A program made the translations under genes and the position numbers. A DNA stretch of 64,000 nt from Panopea generosa. Lineage: Eukaryota > Mollusca > Bivalvia > Adapedonta > Hiatellidae. Of this stretch, positions 34,801-46,867 are shown in pieces. Below the pieces are notes generated by a model, which saw nothing but the letters and a program-made list of their open reading frames with translations, had not been told where the DNA came from and searched no databases. How positions within the stretch are numbered: position 1 is the first letter of the stretch; every line of letters starts with the position of its first letter. The DNA is taken from the NCBI GenBank assembly GCA_029582155.1, contig CM055898.1, positions 30,073,745-30,137,744 of the forward strand, given 5' to 3'.

Positions 34801-36020
34801 TGATAAAATAATTTCCAGTCACATGTTCATGAGGTCAGATGTCAGATACAATAATTTCCAGTCACATGTTCATGAGGTCAGATGTCAGATACAATAATTT
34901 CCACATGTTCATGAGGTCAGATGTCAGATACAATAATTTCCAGTCACATGTTCATGTGGCGAGATTTCAGATACCATAACTTCCAGTCACATGTTCATGA
35001 AGTCTAATGCCTGATACAATAATTTCCAGTCACATATTCATGAGGTCATATGTCAGATAAAATAATTTCCAGTCACATGTTCATGGGGTCAGATGTCAGA
35101 TACAATAATTTCCAGTCACATGTTCATGAGGTCAGATGCCTGATAAAATAATTTCCAGTCACATGTTCATGAGGTCAGATGCCTGATAAAATAATTTCCA
35201 GTCACATGTTCATGAGGTCAGATGTCTGATACAATAATTTCCAGTCACATGTTCATGAGGTCAGATGTCAGATAAAATAATTTCCAGTCACATGTTCATG
35301 AGGTCAGATGTCAGATACAATAATTTCCAGTCACATGTTCATGAGGTCAGATGCCTGATAAAATAATTTCAAGTCACATGTTCATGAGGTCAGATGTCAG
35401 ATAAAATAATTTCCAGTCACATGTTCATGAGGTCATATGCCTGATAAAATAATTTCCAGTCACTTGTTCATGAGGTCAGATGTCAGACAAAATAATTTCC
35501 AGTCACATGTTCATGAGGTCAGATGCCTGATAAAATAATTTCCAGTCACATGTTCATGAGGTCAGATGCCTGATAAAATAATTTCCAGTCACATGTTCAT
35601 GTGGTCAGATGTTAGATAAAATAATTTCCAGTCACATGTTCATGAGGTCAGATGCCTGATAAAATAATTTCCAGTCACATGTTCATGAGGTCAGATGTCA
35701 GATACAATAATTTCCAGTCACATGTTCATGAGGTCAGATGCCTGATAAAATAATTTCCAGTCACATGTTCATGAGGTCAGATGTCAGATACAATAATTTC
35801 CAGTCACATGTTCATGGGGTCAGATGTCAGATACAATAATTTCCACATGTTCATGAGGTCAGATGTCAGATACAATAATTTCCAGTCACATGTTCATGTG
35901 GCGAGATTTCAGATACAATAACTTACAGTCACATGTTCATGAGGTCAGGTGCCAGATGTAATAATTTTGAGTCACATGTTCATGAGGTCAGATTTCAGAT
36001 ACAATAATTTCCAGTCACAT
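31836..36020. repeat. 43-bp minisatellite, about 97 units
   Basis: The unit is 'ccagtcacatgttcatgagg' + 'tcagatgcctgataaaataattt'. Three main variants alternate: gcctgataaa, gtcagataaa and gtcagatacaa. Rare marks such as 'catattcatg' recur at 32631 and 33147, exactly 12 units apart, and 'gttctt...gttctgagg' recurs after 429 bases (10 units with one shortened), so blocks were duplicated as higher-order units. No spacer variation of CRISPR type. 43 is not a multiple of three, so it is non-coding. Edge units at both ends are degenerate. Confidence 0.96.
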
Positions 36021-36547
36021 GTCCATCATAACATCATCTTCATTATTTCGGACTATCAATTGTATTTGGCATTGGTATCCATAATATGTTCTCGTTCTTC
36101 TTCATACAAAAGGACCAGCAAGATTTATAGCCACAAATTTGACAGACTGGTTTATTGCTTCTCAGTTATAAAAAATATGCAATAAATCCTGAAAACTGAG
36201 AGCTTAATCCAAACATTTTTGTCTGGAGAATTATTACTTTGATGGGTGATGCCACAGGGGAAATATTTTTTTTCCTTCCCGTAAGTTTCCAGCTTGAGAT
36301 AAACTGGATATTAAAACTGTAATACTTACTGGCAGATAGGAATAATTCAAATGAATTGTACTTAGATGGCTTATTGTTACCATTATGGCTTAATCACTAC
36401 AGACTGCTTCCAGAGAAAAGTAGTCAGTCAGAAACTTTGATTAGCTTGTAGTTTTCAGTATATATAAATCATGTTATTCCTCTGATAAAGGTTCAACATA
36501 TGGTCACATTACATGTGCAAACTTATCTAAATGTTTTGTTGTTGTTG
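36021..36547. other. Unassigned DNA
   Basis: No gene or repeat recognised apart from a short gttgtt run near 36538-36550. Confidence 0.35.
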
Positions 36548-36755
36548 TTGGTTTTTAATGGAGTTTAACATTGGTGGAGGAAGACCTCAGAATGAAACTA
36601 AGTAGAACCACATTCCTTCTGCATCTAACTGGCAAACTTTCTCATGTAAAAGTTTTTGGAGCAAGCATGACTCAAATCTACAACCTTAGTGGTGAGTGGT
36701 AAGTGATCTTGAGACGGCATTATTGACCACTCTGCAACGCAGGACCGTTAACTAA
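36548..36755 (-). mobile_element. SINE family C, minus strand
   Basis: On the minus strand: head 'caagatcacttaccactc', 'aaggttgtagatttgag', then 'gctccaaaaac', 'gagaaagtttgccagtta' and 'aggtcttcctccaccaatg'. The same order occurs at 55598-55820 and 61612-61832. Confidence 0.75.
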
Positions 36756-36779
36756 ATGTAATTAGGTTAATATTTATGT

Positions 36780-36950
36780 TCCTTGGAATGGGACATCCAT
36801 GGTGGAGTGGCTTAAGATCACTTCCCATCTCACCACCGAGGTTGTGGAAATGATCCCAGCATGGTCCAAAAACTCTATGTAAGAAGGTTTGCCAGTTAAT
36901 TATGGCAGGATGGTGGTTCAACTTAGATCCATGTATAGGAGATAATCCAT
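36780..36950 (+). mobile_element. SINE family C, plus strand, 3'-truncated
   Basis: Head 'taagatcacttcccatctc' and 'gaggttgtggaaatgatc', followed by 'tccaaaaactctatgtaag'. It lies head to head with the minus copy at 36548-36755, forming an inverted SINE pair with about 25 bases between them. Confidence 0.7.
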
Positions 36951-36960
36951 TCATTTATAT

Positions 36961-37505
36961 CACAGGATACCTAATATATGACAAATATATGTAATATAGT
37001 AAACATGGATACCTAATATATGACAAATATATGTAATATAGTGAACATGGATACCTGATATATGAAATATAGTGAACATGAATAACTATTATATGACAAA
37101 TATATGTAATATAGTGAACACGGATACCTGTTATATGACAAATATATGTAATATAGTGAACACGGCTACCTAATATATGACAAATATATGTAATATAGTG
37201 AACACAGCTACCTATATCTATGACAAATATGTGTAATATAGTGAACACAGATACCTAATATATGACAAATATATGTAATATAGTGAACACGGATACCTAA
37301 TATAAGACAAAAATATGTAATATAGTGAACATTGATACTTAATATATGACAAAAACATGTACATGTAATATAGTGAACATGGATACCTAATATATGACAA
37401 ATACAAGTAATATAGTGAACACGGATAACTAATATATGACAAATACATGTAATGTAGTGAGCATGGATACCTAATATATGACAAATACATGTAATGTAGT
37501 GAGCA
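36961..37505. repeat. 42-bp minisatellite, about 13 units
   Basis: The unit is 'ggatacctaatatatgacaa' + 'atatatgtaatatagtgaacac'. The 42-bp period keeps frames open on the minus strand (about 100 codons of Tyr/Ile/Cys/His-rich repeats). I treat these as non-coding because composition follows the repeat and no start, signal or splice context supports them. Confidence 0.93.
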
Positions 37506-37650
37506 TAGCATTCATTCCTCTTCCCCACCCTTGTCTCTGTTTCATTTTATTTAATTTATCCACCAAAGCAATATATAATACATATTTCAGCATTTAAGAA
37601 GCTTTAAACAGAGGCAAAATGTTGTTTTTTTCCAATATCATGTCTATATA

Positions 37651-38619
37651 TGAGGGGTTATCCAGAAGTTCGTGGACAAATTTAATAAAATCCATATTCA
37701 AGTAACTGCTATATTTTGCCCAGCTGAAGAATTTGTGTGTTTGTCGTCAATGTACAGTATTTTAGTGCATTTCTTATGTTGATATTAATGTTATGGCCTC
37801 CATAGCAACATGCATACATGTGTAGTGCCACCTCTCCAATTTTTTAACAACTTGACAGATAAATATGTGAAAAATAGCAATGATTTCCCTGTAAAACTTG
37901 CCGTAAATCACATATTATTGATGACACGTCATCAATGTCTACATTGGTCATTCTAGTTATAATATGGCGCACAAGTGTTAGGAGTTAAAACAAACTTACA
38001 TAAAAAGGCAAACTTGTTAATAATCAAAACTTTCATCCGAGAAAAGGTTAAACAACGAGAAATACATTTTTGTGTCAAAATTAGCAAAACACTGATCCAG
38101 GTGATATATCTGCTTTAAGTAAAGCTCTGAGAAAGTTATTTGTAGTGTGTTTTGTAGTTTATAAATGGCACAAATGGTACAGTGAGGAACACGAAACAAT
38201 ATTGGATGATAACATGTTTGGTCCCCCTTGTCAAGATCACATCAACGTCAAGTCAACGTGGTAAAAGGTTCCTCAATAAGGATCGTGGTAATACAAAACA
38301 TGAAATATGCTGTCAACTAAGTATAGGCTACGGTACAGTGCACGTGACAATTAAGAATGAATAACAAACATGTTAGTCCTTAGAGCAGGGAAATTACTTC
38401 TGAAATAAATTGACATCGGGACAACATAACGTAAATCTGACCTGCGGCAGATAGGCGTACATGACATGTTTGGCTAGCTATTTTATTTTAATATACATTT
38501 TCTTCATATTTTGTGTACGGTTAGAAATTATATTAAATATAATACATGTAAAACTCCAAATAAATCCGACATGTCATCTTCATATGAGATTTGTCCACAA
38601 ACTTTTGGATAACCCCTCA
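37651..38619 (+). mobile_element. Internally deleted mariner-type transposon
   Basis: The terminal inverted repeats are about 31 bases with two mismatches, beginning TGAGGGGTTATCC at both ends, and TA lies on each side (37649-37650, 38620-38621). The interior, read in broken plus-strand frames between about 38000 and 38360, resembles the N-terminal paired HTH region of mariner transposases: 'VKQREIH' near 38050, then a W-x-x-W piece, and 'KHEICCQLSIGYGTVH' near 38300. Only about 260 bases remain to the right end, far too few for the DDD catalytic domain. So this is a dead, non-autonomous derivative with frameshifts and stops. Confidence 0.88.
38182..38364 (+). pseudogene. Remnant of mariner transposase HTH region
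   Basis: A short frame ending at 38364 whose second half (D-R-G-N-T-x-x-E-I...I-G-Y-G-T-V-H) looks like the second helix-turn-helix of a mariner transposase. Upstream homology is in other frames and downstream catalytic sequence is missing, so it cannot make transposase. Confidence 0.75.
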
Positions 38620-38621
38620 TA

Positions 38622-39057
38622 CATTATATTATATCTCAAAGAGTACTTTATTGCTATAAGATTTGAAAATGAAAATACAACAAAAAAAGTTAACTAAACA
38701 TTTTGGTACATAACTCATCCAATAACAGTCTGACCAATTGAAAAAAACATCAAACCATTTCACGAAGATTTGTATCCATAAGTCAGCTTTCTCACACAGA
38801 GCGATCAAGCTGAGATGGAAGGAGATGACAATGTCTGTGTAGTGTGTGACCGATGTTGGGAAACCGTGTAATATTTGACAATCAAGGGTTATAATTTAGG
38901 CAAATATTATACAATTTACACATTTAAAGAACTTAAAGCTGAGAGCTTTTTGTTATATAACAAAATAAAAGCTCATTTAACATCCAAATAAAACATAAGG
39001 ATCCCAGAGTTTAAGAAAAGTGTAGACAATGAATTGACAATAAATATTAGACAATAA
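38622..39057. other. Unassigned DNA
   Basis: AT-rich, no recognised gene or element. Confidence 0.35.
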
Positions 39058-39508
39058 ACAAGAGGCCCAAGAGGGCCTGAGGCACTCTACTGGCTCATAG
39101 TGGCCATAGCACTTTTTGAAATTCTCCTATGCAATAGAAATATCAGGGCGGGGTCATTTTTAACCCTAGGGACACCATTTGAACAAATCTAACAAAACTA
39201 TAGTTGGTCATTATTACTACATAAACATTTTGAAAATCTGTTGGGATGTTCATGAGAAGAAGATTTTTTAAGTTTTGGACTATTTTTAGTAACAGCGGCC
39301 ATCTTGAATTTTAGATCGAAAAAACAAATCTTCTGTATAATATCCTATCCAACAGAAACATCCATGTGAAGTTTCAGTTTAATTGGCCTAGTGGTTTCAG
39401 AGAAAGTGCTGCTAACAGACGACAGATGACAGACGTCAGACAACAGACGACGGACAACGCGCCATCGCATGACCACTTCTGGCCTTTGGCCAGTAGAGCT
39501 AAAAACAA
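39058..39508 (+). mobile_element. 'gaggcccaagagggcc' dispersed repeat, complete copy
   Basis: It begins 'acaagaggcccaagagggcc' and ends with 'gacagacgtcagacaacag', 'acgacggacaacgcgccatc' and 'tggccagtagagctaaaaa'. The gacgac-rich tract near the 3' end is typical of this bivalve repeat as I remember it. It contains the empty site corresponding to the MITE at 25594. Confidence 0.82.
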
Positions 39509-39835
39509 CTCACATTCAACCAAAAGCTCAAACAAGCTAAAAAGTAAAGCTGTGGGAAAGAGGAGGGGAAATCTGGAAGACTTTTCAGATGCAACTACCT
39601 TTCAAATTATGCCTGAACTTGAGTCGTAAGCAATAGATTTTTTTAAAAAATCCCATGAATGGTTGTGACTCAATCTTAAAGGAATTATATGGAAGTACAA
39701 AAAAAAAACAGTTAATACAGTCATCTCTCATTATCTCAAACTGTCATATTAAACTACAGAAAATCTCAAAGTATAATTGAGGTCCATTCTTCTTCTTTTT
39801 CCAATAGAAGTCACACTATTTATCTCAAATAACTG

Positions 39836-40082
39836 TTTATCTCAAATAACTGTTTATTTCAAATAACTGGTTATCTCAAGTAACTATTTATCTCAATTAA
39901 CTGATTATCTCAAATAACTGTTTATCTCAAATAACTGTTATCTCAAATAACAGTTTATCTCAAATAATTGATTATTCCAAATAACTGGTTATCTCAAATA
40001 AATGTTTATCTCAAATAACTGATTATCTCAAATAACTGGTTATCTCAAATAACTGATTATCCCAAATTACTGTTTATCTCAG
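39836..40082. repeat. 17-bp minisatellite, about 14 units
   Basis: The unit is 'tatctcaaataactgtt' with gt/gg/ga changes. It repeats the subterminal phrase 'tatctcaaa' of the host element, so it probably grew from the element's own end. Confidence 0.9.
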
Positions 40083-40089
40083 CAACTTC

Positions 40090-40210
40090 CTGGCACCAAT
40101 TTTATCAAATGTCTCAACTTGAGATTTCCCCTCAACTTAATTTTTTTATATTCTAGAACTTCAGTTACATCGTTAGTTTGCCTGTTATCCAAACTTTAGT
40201 GAAACCTGCC
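40090..40210. mobile_element. Fragment of a MITE related to 42870-43113
   Basis: It carries 'atgtctcaacttgagattt' and 'cctcaactta', matching the left terminal region of the MITE at 42870-43113, and continues into 'aactttagtgaaacctgccc'. It is nested within the 39718-40963 element. Confidence 0.65.
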
Positions 40211-40212
40211 CT

Positions 40213-40938
40213 TGGTCCCCTGGAAAGGTTTGTCCCAAATTCAGTTCTGTGTGGTCATTTAATATTATCTAATGAGTTCAAGTAATCATTTAAAGAAATT
40301 GAAATTTTTTTGTTGAGGAAAATCTCAGCGTGAGATGTTTAGTGAAACAGACCCCTGGTTCCCTGGAATGGTTTGTATCAACTTCAGTTCTCTGTGGTCA
40401 TTTAATATTATCTAATGAGTTCAAGTAATTATTTAGAGAAATTGAAATTTTTCAGTTGAGGAAAATCTCAGCGTGAGGTGTTAAGTGAGACCGACCCTTG
40501 GTCCCCTGGAAAGGTTTGTATCAACTTCAGTTCTCTGTGGTCATTTAATATTATATAATGAGCTCAAGTTATTATTTAGAGAAATTGACATTTTTTTGTT
40601 GAGAAAAATCTCAGCGTGACATATTTATTGAAACCAGCCCCTGGTCCCCTGGAAAGGTTTGTATCAACTTCAGTTCTGTATTGTCATTTAATATTCTATA
40701 ATAAGTTTAAGTAATTATTTAAAGAAATTGATTTTTTTTTGTTGAGGAAAATCTCAGCGTGAGATGTTTAATGAAACCAGCCCCTGGTCCCCTGGAAAGG
40801 TTTGTATCAACTTCAGTTCTGTATTGTCATTTAATATTATATAATAAGTTTAAGTAATTATTTAAAGAAACTGATTTTTTTTTGTTGAGGAAAATCTCAG
40901 CGTGAGATGTTTAATGAAACCGGCCCCTGGTCCCCTGG
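40213..40938. repeat. 143-bp tandem repeat, 5 copies
   Basis: The phrase 'tggtcccctggaaaggtttg' occurs at 40213, 40356, 40499, 40642 and 40785, with a partial sixth at 40928, spaced exactly 143 each time. Units include 'gaggaaaatctcagcgtgag' and 'tttagtgaaac', which resemble the right terminus of the MITE at 42870-43113. Confidence 0.93.
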
Positions 40939-40965
40939 ATATTGGGATAATGAGAGTCATCTGTA

Positions 40966-42114
40966 CCTATCTATGTTTGCTCACTGCTCCCTTCAAGGGT
41001 AGGTTAAGCAGGATTTAATTACATTGTCATCAAAAGGTATGTTGATTCATTAAGAAAAACAGTTCAAACCTGTAAATAGTTCACTAAGTTAGGTAGCGGG
41101 CAATAAATACACAGCTCAGGATAGCCTTAACAGGCAACAAGAGTTTTTTATCAGCTTTCCAAAATATATTGGTGATCTTCTATCTTAAATAATTATCAGT
41201 AAGTCACATCCAGGAATAGAAAACAAGATTTATCCTCCATTTTTCACTTACAGTGTTTCCTGTATTTTTCATAGCAGGAAATAATAAATCTCCATACAAA
41301 AAAGGAGGCAAACAAGTGCTCTACTTTTACGTCTTAATTCCAAGAAAGTAATGGATGGAAGTGCTCAATAAAACTACTACTTATGGTATCAGTTCAAGGG
41401 TTTCTCGCAACAACCCGTTCTGCCAAAACTGTATTCATTTGCTGTTATGTGAAAAGAAATTGTTGGCCAATCAATAAGATTCCTTTGTATTGTGTACAAC
41501 TTTGTTTACTCATTTATATCTCTTTGATTTAATGGTGCCGCACTTTCATTGGCTGCTATTCGCTTAATGAAATAATGGCCAAATTTGTAACATCGCAGCT
41601 TCACGCAATACACTCATACTTGTCTGGTGACGAAAGATGAAAACCGTCAGAATCCGAAATGCTCTTTACATCAGGGGCGTTTCTTAAGATTTGTAATGTG
41701 TTTTAAGTGTTAAACTTTTCTATCAGACATGACTGTGAAATTATAATACAATTTCCAAATATGGCTCGACATAAATTTGAATGCATGTGTCCCATGAGAG
41801 AAGTGTCAATTGGCATACTGCAGAGAGAGTAGCAGAAATATTTGGGGAAGAGAAATGAACATGGTGACTTGATAAGTGACAGGTTGTAAGAAATTCTTAA
41901 AAAAAGAATATACACAGTAATTGCTAATTGTGTTCAATTTCCAGACATGCAAGTTAAAATAATTATTTCTGTCAAATTGAGCAGTACTTTTAAACAATAT
42001 ACTATTTCTACGTTTATAATAAATTAACAATTTAACGGCCAAAGTTACCGCCAAGTTTCTCAGCAGTATACAATGACCGTCAAGTGTATTCCAGCTTACT
42101 AGAGTTAATGACTG
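40966..42114. other. Unassigned DNA
   Basis: No gene recognised; two overlapping minus-strand frames (41703-42054) lack domain similarity and are ordinary for the composition. Confidence 0.35.
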
Positions 42115-42397
42115 GATGAATATTTATTATTTTTATGCCATCAAGGGCTACTAGATGATCAGTTAACCTAACCATTCCTTCCTGGGATCCAGGAAGGTTT
42201 ACCAGTACTCGAGTACAATCATTTCAACAGGTAACCGATAATGTTCCCACTGGAATCAGGGGTAAGAGATGAATGATAATGAGATGTAATGTCATGTATA
42301 AATCATTATGGAGACTTGGCGGGTGGGAATTCGAATTCACGGCTCTTGAATTGATATTCAGACACACGCTACCAATTGAGCTAACCCGGTCCTGACC
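42115..42397 (-). mobile_element. SINE family A, minus strand, near full length
   Basis: The minus strand begins 'ggtcaggaccgggttagctc' + 'aattggtagcg' (box A), has box B 'gaattcgaattcc', then the family A body and ends near 'catcaagggctactag'. It parallels the copy at 27979-28269. Confidence 0.85.
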
Positions 42398-42480
42398 AGA
42401 GGTATAATGCATTAATAATTGTGATTTATCTATTTGGTGTACATATTTGATTAACCAATATGGACGCAACACAAAAGTTA

Positions 42481-42597
42481 CAACATGATGACCTCACTAT
42501 TACAACGTGATGACCTCACTATTACAACATGATGACCTCACTATTACAACGTGATGACCTCACTATTACAACATGATGACCTCACTATCACAACATG
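42481..42597. repeat. 22-bp minisatellite, about 5 units
   Basis: The unit is 'acaacatgatgacctcactatt'; catgatg and cgtgatg alternate strictly, so the duplicated unit is a 44-bp dimer. Confidence 0.92.
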
Positions 42598-42869
42598 TGG
42601 CATGGTAGTATGCTCTGGTAAAATAAAAAATTTCTAGAAACAATTTTTATCTCGCTATCTAAATATATGCTTTACTTTTATCAGTTAAAATGGTATGCAT
42701 CTGCATTCACTATTACTTCTATATTGTTATATATGGTACATGTGAATATTGATATATATACCATGTGGTAGACACTGTAAGTATGAAATATAAATAACTA
42801 CCAATATGAATCAATATTTAACCTTGCAACAACAATGGATAGCTACAAGTAGGCACTACACGCCCAGGT

Positions 42870-43113
42870 CAGGCCCCAGTTTTACAAAACATCTCAACTT
42901 GAGATTTTCCTCAATTCAAATCTTTGAAAGGCTGTAACTTCATTTACATTGATTATTTTGTATTTTATTCTACCAATGAGTACAATGTTAGTTTTGACTT
43001 TATTTCTGTTTGGTCATTTAATGTGTAATGAGTCAAAGTTATCATTAAGAGAAATTGACATTTTTGAGTTGAGGAAAATCATCAGTTGGGATGTTTAGTG
43101 AAACTTGGGCCTG
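42870..43113. mobile_element. 244-bp MITE with ~50-bp inverted ends
   Basis: The left end 'caggccccagttttacaaaa' pairs with the inverted right end 'caggcccaagtttcactaaa', and the match continues through 'tctcaacttgag'/'tcccaactgat' and 'ttttcctcaa' to about 50 bases with gaps. No coding sequence; the target duplication is not clear. Confidence 0.8.
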
Positions 43114-43299
43114 CACTTTTGAGGACAAATAAAATATGCTAAGTAATTGGTATGTTTTTGCATAGATAAAAATACAAACAAAATCCCCGAGAATGCGCCG
43201 TTGACCATTAAAATAAATTCTAGGCTTGCATTTTTAGATTGATGAAGCTACACCATGAATAATATTGTACAGTGTTCATGACTAAAGGAAGTACATCAG

Positions 43300-43660
43300 G
43301 ATTTTTTTAAAAAAAAAAAAATTGACGAAAAACATTTTTTTCTTACATAATGTCCATCTATAAGCATAACGATTCAAATTTGGAAAGGATCGGTTCTGGC
43401 CAAAATAAGTAACTTTTTTTATCAAATTTTTCGCCAGCTATGTGTAATAGGATGAGAAAAATATGCAGCCAGTCTGCGACTCAAACATAGGATCTTTCGC
43501 CTACAGGGTGAATGTTTTACCTGCTGAGCTAGCCGGACTGCTGACATACTTTTCTCTTTTTACAGGTTACGTACACACTGTGACATCCTCACTCATAAAT
43601 TTAGAATTTGCCCCCGAATTTCTGTAGAGACCAGAGAATCATGCGACTGCTTTTCAACTA
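43300..43660 (-). mobile_element. tRNA-like dispersed element, minus strand
   Basis: The minus strand near 43545-43455 reads 'ggctagctcagcaggtaaaa' (box A-like) and 'tatgtttgagtcgcagac' (box B-like). The arms do not pair well enough for a working tRNA, so it is more likely a tRNA-derived retroposon. Family unknown to me. Confidence 0.5.
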
Positions 43661-45699
43661 ATCAACATTTTTTACTTTAAAAATGAAACTATGAAACAGA
43701 AATACTTGATTAAAATCTAATGATAAGAACAAGTTGTCAGTACACACAAGATCAAACAGTACAATAAGTTTGCTCACATTTAACTACTTCCTGGATCTGC
43801 GACTGAGCAAACAGACATTATCAACATCATTGACATCATTTCTAGATGTATAGGAATTGTGGAGAATGGTTTGGTATATATTTTAGCATCGAAAAGAGAC
43901 ATTACGGTGTCAGTTTTAATTTACAAAAAGTGATAAATAATTTCCTTGTTATATAATTCCCTTGTTATTATGTCACAAATGGAACAGTCACTCATGACAG
44001 ATATTATTTGTGACACCCCATTTGTAAATAACTCCTGAATCATTGTTCAGTAATGACAAACCGTAACAGTTGAAGAAGTTCTACATAGTCTTGAGGCCCT
44101 GGTCATAGTAAATAAGATGGAAACGACATTTACCAGTGTTGGGAATCGAAACTGAAATCTTTAATTAATTAGACATTTGAGACAATCATTTAACGATTAT
44201 AATAACGATTCAGTTATGACAGGTTTTCTATATTATTAAAATTATCTAAAATTGGTCCAAGCCGTCTGATCTATTTTATTTTCCCTGAAAACGGAAGCAG
44301 TCATTCATCTTTGTCTTTGTTAGTCATGAACCGGTATATAAGTTGGCCTAGGCAAGTTTTATTAGCTGCTTGACTTAATTTTCATCTAATCACTGTTCAA
44401 TTTAGTAATAAGAAAGAACAACAACTCTTGCACAATATTCAGTATATAACTCATCATAGATGAACGAAATTCCATCGTCGATGATTGTGTCAGTGGCTTT
44501 TGGTAAAAATTTGGCAATTAATTTATTAATCGGAACAACACTACCATATACATCTAATGGCTTGAAAAGATCAAATCTTTGCAATTAAACAAAATTCTGG
44601 ATCCGACACAGAAAGATTGGAATGTTTTTGTTTTTGTTTTGTTTTTTAAATTAAAATTTAGCAATTTGGTTATTTTATTCTAAAATAAACCATTAGTTTA
44701 AACAATATTTTATTCACATAAGTACATATATTTAGCATACATTTAACAATAAAGTCATACGTTTAACGGATTATGTTGAAAGGATACAGAAAAAAGCTTT
44801 AGAAGCTTGTGTAAATCTGCTTCCATAACAGTTATTTTACATTTCTTATAAACTTTATCATATTGTTCCGATATAATTTCAATTTGGCCAAATGTGCAAA
44901 AATTGGTTAAAGAACTAATGGTTTATTCAGAATATTTCAAAAACTAAAAAAGAGAGTATTAGTTGAAGAGAAGGAAAGAAAGAGACTCCACTGATTTTAT
45001 TTTCTTTATCGGTTCATTCCGATACAGGGGATAGGTATTTTCCAAGTTTATGTTTATCAATCCAATCCATTCATTAACCCTTGTTTCGTACTATCCAAGA
45101 TCAAATAGAGGCGTGTTGTTATAATTAAGTAGGTAAAAAAACATAACAAGTCATTATCTATTTAACTGTGTGCGATATTCAAAACGTTTGGTCTTTATAA
45201 TATAATTTTGAACTGTCATGAAAATAAACCATTGAAAACCCCAGGCCACAACATTATAAAGACTCAAATGATAATCTGAATTGTAAAATACGGCAATTTG
45301 GTTGAAAAACATTGTTTTCAGAGGTCACTGAAGTCTGTGTTTGTATCGATATTGCAAAAATTAAAGTCATGAGATGCGTTTTCTTAAAATAGCTGGTGCC
45401 ATCATAGGTGATTTGGAGATAATAATATACCTACATGTCAATAATCAAAACTGACATATTATGGAAGACAGGGAAAAATTGATCTGCCTCAATCCCACAG
45501 ACAGACAAGTAGAGACAGGGCTTTACAGCTAAAAGACAATTCTGAATTTCATAGAATTGATGCTGGCTTTGTTGAGCTTAGTTGAGACAAGCATCCTGGA
45601 TTCAGCATCAAATGCACAGCATGTTTGGGAATTATGAAAAATTGTTACTGCGAGGAAAGTAGGTTATTGCTACCTTGTAAAAAATATAGGTTACTATTT
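43661..45699. other. Unassigned DNA
   Basis: AT-rich, no element recognised. A 60-codon minus-strand frame (44402-44584) ends in a stop but has no recognised domain. A TATA-like motif 'ggtatataag' at 44334 on the plus strand leads to no coding sequence. Confidence 0.35.
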
Positions 45700-46860
45700 C
45701 CTAGTGAGTTAACTATTACTCAGTGAGAATCAGAGCTTTACTATTACTCAATGGGAGAACAAGGTAACTCTTACTCAATGTGAAACAGAGCTTTACTGTT
45801 TCTCAATGGGAGAACAAGGTACCTCTTCCTCAGTGCGAAACAGAGCTTTACTATTACTCAATGGGAGAACAAGGTACCTCTTACTCAGTGTGAAACAGAG
45901 CTTTACTGTTTCTCAATGAGAGGATAAGGTACCTCATCCTCAGTGAAAAACAGAGTTTAATTGTTTCTCAGTGGGAGAACAAGATACATTTTCCTCAGGG
46001 AGAAACAGAGCTTTACTGTTACTCAGTGGGAGAACAAGGTACCTATTCCTCAGCGAGAAACAAAGCTTTACTGTTACTCAGTGGGAGGATAATGTACTTC
46101 ATCCTTATTGAGAAACAGAACTTTACTGTGACTCTGTGGGAGAACAAGGTACCTTTTCCTCAGTGAGAAACAGAGCTTTACTGTCAGTCAGTGGGAGAAC
46201 AATGTACTTATTCCTCAGTGCGAAACAGAGCTTTACTGCCACTCAGTGGGAGAACAAGGTACCTCTTACTCAGTGAGAAACAGAGTTTTACAATTTCTCA
46301 GTGGGAGAACAATGTACTTATTCCTCAGTGAAAAACAGAGCTTTACTGTAACTCATTGGGAGAACAAGGTACCTCTTCCTCAGTGAGAAATAGAACTTTA
46401 CTGTTACTCAATGGGAGAACAAGGTACCTCTTACTCAGTGAGAAACAGCTTTACTTTACTCAATGGGAGAACATGGTACCTCTTACTCAGTGAGAAACAG
46501 AGCTTAGTTGTTACTCAATGGGAGAGCAATGTACCTTTTCCTCAGTGAGAAACAGAGCTTAACTGCTACTCAGTTGGAGAACAAGGTACTTCTTCCTCAG
46601 TGAGAAACAGAGCTTTACTGTCACTCAGTGGGAGAACAAGGTACCACTTCCTCAGTGAGAAACAGAGCTTTACTGTTACTCTGTGGGAGAACAAGGTAAA
46701 TGTTTCTCAATTAGAACATAGCTTTACTGTTACTCTGTGAGGAAACAGAGCTTACTGTTACTGAGTGAAAATACAGAGCTTTACTGTTACTCATTGAGGA
46801 AACAGATCTTTATTGTTACTCACTGAGAAAATTAAGATACTGTTACTTAAAGAGAAAACA
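45700..46860. repeat. ~55-bp minisatellite, about 21 units
   Basis: The unit is 'aacagagctttactgttact' + 'cagtgggagaacaaggtacc' + 'tcttcctcagtgag'. Units vary by a few bases and degrade at both ends. Confidence 0.93.
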
Positions 46861-46867
46861 AGGTTAT

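Larger units (their letters stand above)
39718..40963. mobile_element. Pogo/Tc1-like non-autonomous element enclosing amplified repeats
   Basis: The left end CAGTCATCTCTCATTATC and the right end (inverted) CAGATGACTCTCATTATC are flanked by TA (39716-39717, 40964-40965). Inside are a 17-bp minisatellite (39836-40082), then a piece resembling one end of the MITE at 42870, then five tandem 143-bp copies related to its other end. No transposase remains. Confidence 0.75.

Noticed and set aside
31836..36020. CRISPR-like array
   Set aside because: No variable spacers; the entire 43-bp period is repeated, and the DNA is eukaryotic.
36955..37528. Tyr/Ile/Cys/His-rich repeat protein on the minus strand
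   Set aside because: Open only because the minisatellite period (42) is a multiple of three; overlapping frames are equally open.
44330..44584. TATA-like motif and a 60-aa minus-strand ORF
   Set aside because: The motif is on the opposite strand to the ORF and neither has supporting signals; left as unassigned DNA.
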